Assembly (NCBI GenBank): GCA_003165135.1
Contig: PLSN01000442.1
Location: 1-6,825, forward strand
Length of the DNA stretch: 6,825 nucleotides
Reading direction: 5' to 3'
Origin: Bacteroidota bacterium
GTDB taxonomy: Bacteria > Bacteroidota > Bacteroidia > Chitinophagales > LD1
Part shown: one piece after another, positions 6,030 to 6,825 of the stretch
Layout: each line of letters begins with the position of its first letter
Position numbering within the stretch: the first letter of the stretch is position 1
The notes under the pieces: model-generated
Databases searched by the model: none
Told to the model about the DNA's origin: nothing
Seen by the model: the letters and a program-made list of their open reading frames with translations, nothing else
Made by a program: the position numbers and the translations under genes

Positions 6030-6825
6030 TTAATTTTCTTTTTTTGGTTTTGCAGAGATCGAGGTCTCTCTGTTGACCTGTTCTTTTAGTTCGCCTTGCA
6101 CGTCCCTGTTTCGTTTTACATTGCCGAGATCTATACCCCGAGCCAGTATTAGTTTACCAGTACCGTATTTATTTTTGACTGTATCGATCGCTTTGTAGAG
6201 ATTGTTTTCTTCTTCTCTGTCATTGAACAGATCAAACTGTGTATTGGAATGTATCAGCTGACTGAATCGTACCCCTATCAGTCGCACAGCACGTGAGGTA
6301 TCATACAGACTTTTAAAAAGCGATGCACTCATCTCGATCAGGTATTTTGATGAGAGAGAATAATCTACTGTCTGCTGGCGTGATGTAGTGGAGAAATCAT
6401 CATAGCGGACTTTCACTGTGATGCAGGATGTAAGGCGATTAAGTTTACGCAGATCGTAGGAAAGTTTTTCGGTCAATACAAATAGTGCAGACTGAAGAAA
6501 TTGCAAGTCAGTAGTATCCATATCAAATGTCCTTTCAACAGAAATGGATTTTTCCTCGCGATAGTTTGCTACGGGAGAATTACTGATGCCGCGGGCACGG
6601 TTCCATAGCATGGTGCCGGTTTTGCCATATATCTTCAGGAGATTTTCTATAGGCATTTGGCGCAGGTCATAGATGGAGTGAATGTTCATTTTATTCAACG
6701 ATTCACAGAGCTTCTCGCCTACATGGGGGATCTTAGATACCGGTTTCAGATCCAGAAAGTCTTGTTCTTTGCCACGCTCTATCATCAGCTGCCCGTTGGG
6801 CTTGGCATCGTTAGTAGCCATTTTC
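6030..6825 (-). CDS. dinB: DNA polymerase IV, Y-family translesion polymerase (C-terminal part; 5' end beyond right window edge)
   Basis: Pol IV is an error-prone DNA polymerase that bypasses lesions. The minus-strand frame is open through the right edge: AAA precedes the first ATG at 6821, and KMATNDAKPNGQ matches the internal family motif KxAxxxxKPNGQ, so this Met is internal. About 150 N-terminal residues with the catalytic Asp and Glu carboxylates are outside the window. Visible parts, numbered from that Met, are a helix-hairpin-helix thumb (about 24-80, with IPHVGEKL at 31-38, where a Gly is usual at His33), then the little-finger domain with KSISVERTF (91-99) and VRLIGVRFSQL (179-189). 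A beta-clamp-binding pentapeptide QFDLF (195-199, bases 6225-6239) follows. A further 64 residues include LYKAIDTVKNKYG (208-220), a tail I associate with Bacteroidota Pol IV, and end in a basic SAKPKKEN. The gene converges on the rhodanese gene with 6 bp between stops. Confidence 0.93.
   Translation of the reverse strand, partial: KMATNDAKPNGQLMIERGKEQDFLDLKPVSKIPHVGEKLCESLNKMNIHSIYDLRQMPIENLLKIYGKTGTMLWNRARGISNSPVANYREEKSISVERTFDMDTTDLQFLQSALFVLTEKLSYDLRKLNRLTSCITVKVRYDDFSTTSRQQTVDYSLSSKYLIEMSASLFKSLYDTSRAVRLIGVRFSQLIHSNTQFDLFNDREEENNLYKAIDTVKNKYGTGKLILARGIDLGNVKRNRDVQGELKEQVNRETSISAKPKKEN

Noticed and set aside
1..6825. tRNA, rRNA, CRISPR arrays, insertion sequences, attachment sites or defence and toxin genes
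   Set aside because: Reading both strands, I saw no repeat-spacer pattern, transposase, integrase or terminal repeats, no tRNA- or rRNA-like stretches, and nearly all sequence is conserved coding DNA.

Overview
The window looks like a chromosomal segment of a Bacteroidota bacterium, probably a gliding or type IX-secreting member near Chitinophagia, Saprospiria or Flavobacteriia; this rests on gene content and not on a phylogeny. The main evidence is a gldL-gldM-gldN run, which is confined to Bacteroidota. Translation starts also generally lack Shine-Dalgarno sequences, and the one clear promoter-like box has the Bacteroidota TAnnTTTG form.

Region 1 (1-2990) is the downstream half of the gliding/type IX secretion (T9SS) core operon: the 3' part of gldL (cut by the left edge), complete gldM, complete gldN, then a strong intrinsic terminator. 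GldL and GldM form the inner-membrane proton-driven motor. GldN works with the lipoprotein GldK, whose gene is not in the window, in the periplasmic ring under the outer membrane.

Region 2 (2991-3483) holds a small FtsB/DivIC-family cell-division gene in its own short unit. Its 103-nt leader contains two nested inverted repeats and a weak promoter candidate.

Region 3 (3484-6023) is a likely three-gene sulfur operon: cysD and cysN (the two subunits of ATP sulfurylase, making APS from sulfate and ATP) followed by a single-domain rhodanese. The cysD leader has a TAnnTTTG box and a 13-nt direct repeat. No APS kinase, APS/PAPS reductase or sulfate transporter gene is present here.

Region 4 (6024-6825) is the 3' part of a minus-strand dinB-type Y-family DNA polymerase IV gene. 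It converges on the rhodanese gene with only 6 bp between stop codons, and its catalytic N-terminal part lies beyond the right edge.

Almost every base is explained by conserved housekeeping or lineage-typical genes. I found no convincing undescribed system. The most useful second looks are the structured leader upstream of the division gene, the repeat in the cysD leader, the cysDN-rhodanese grouping and the internal duplication in GldL.
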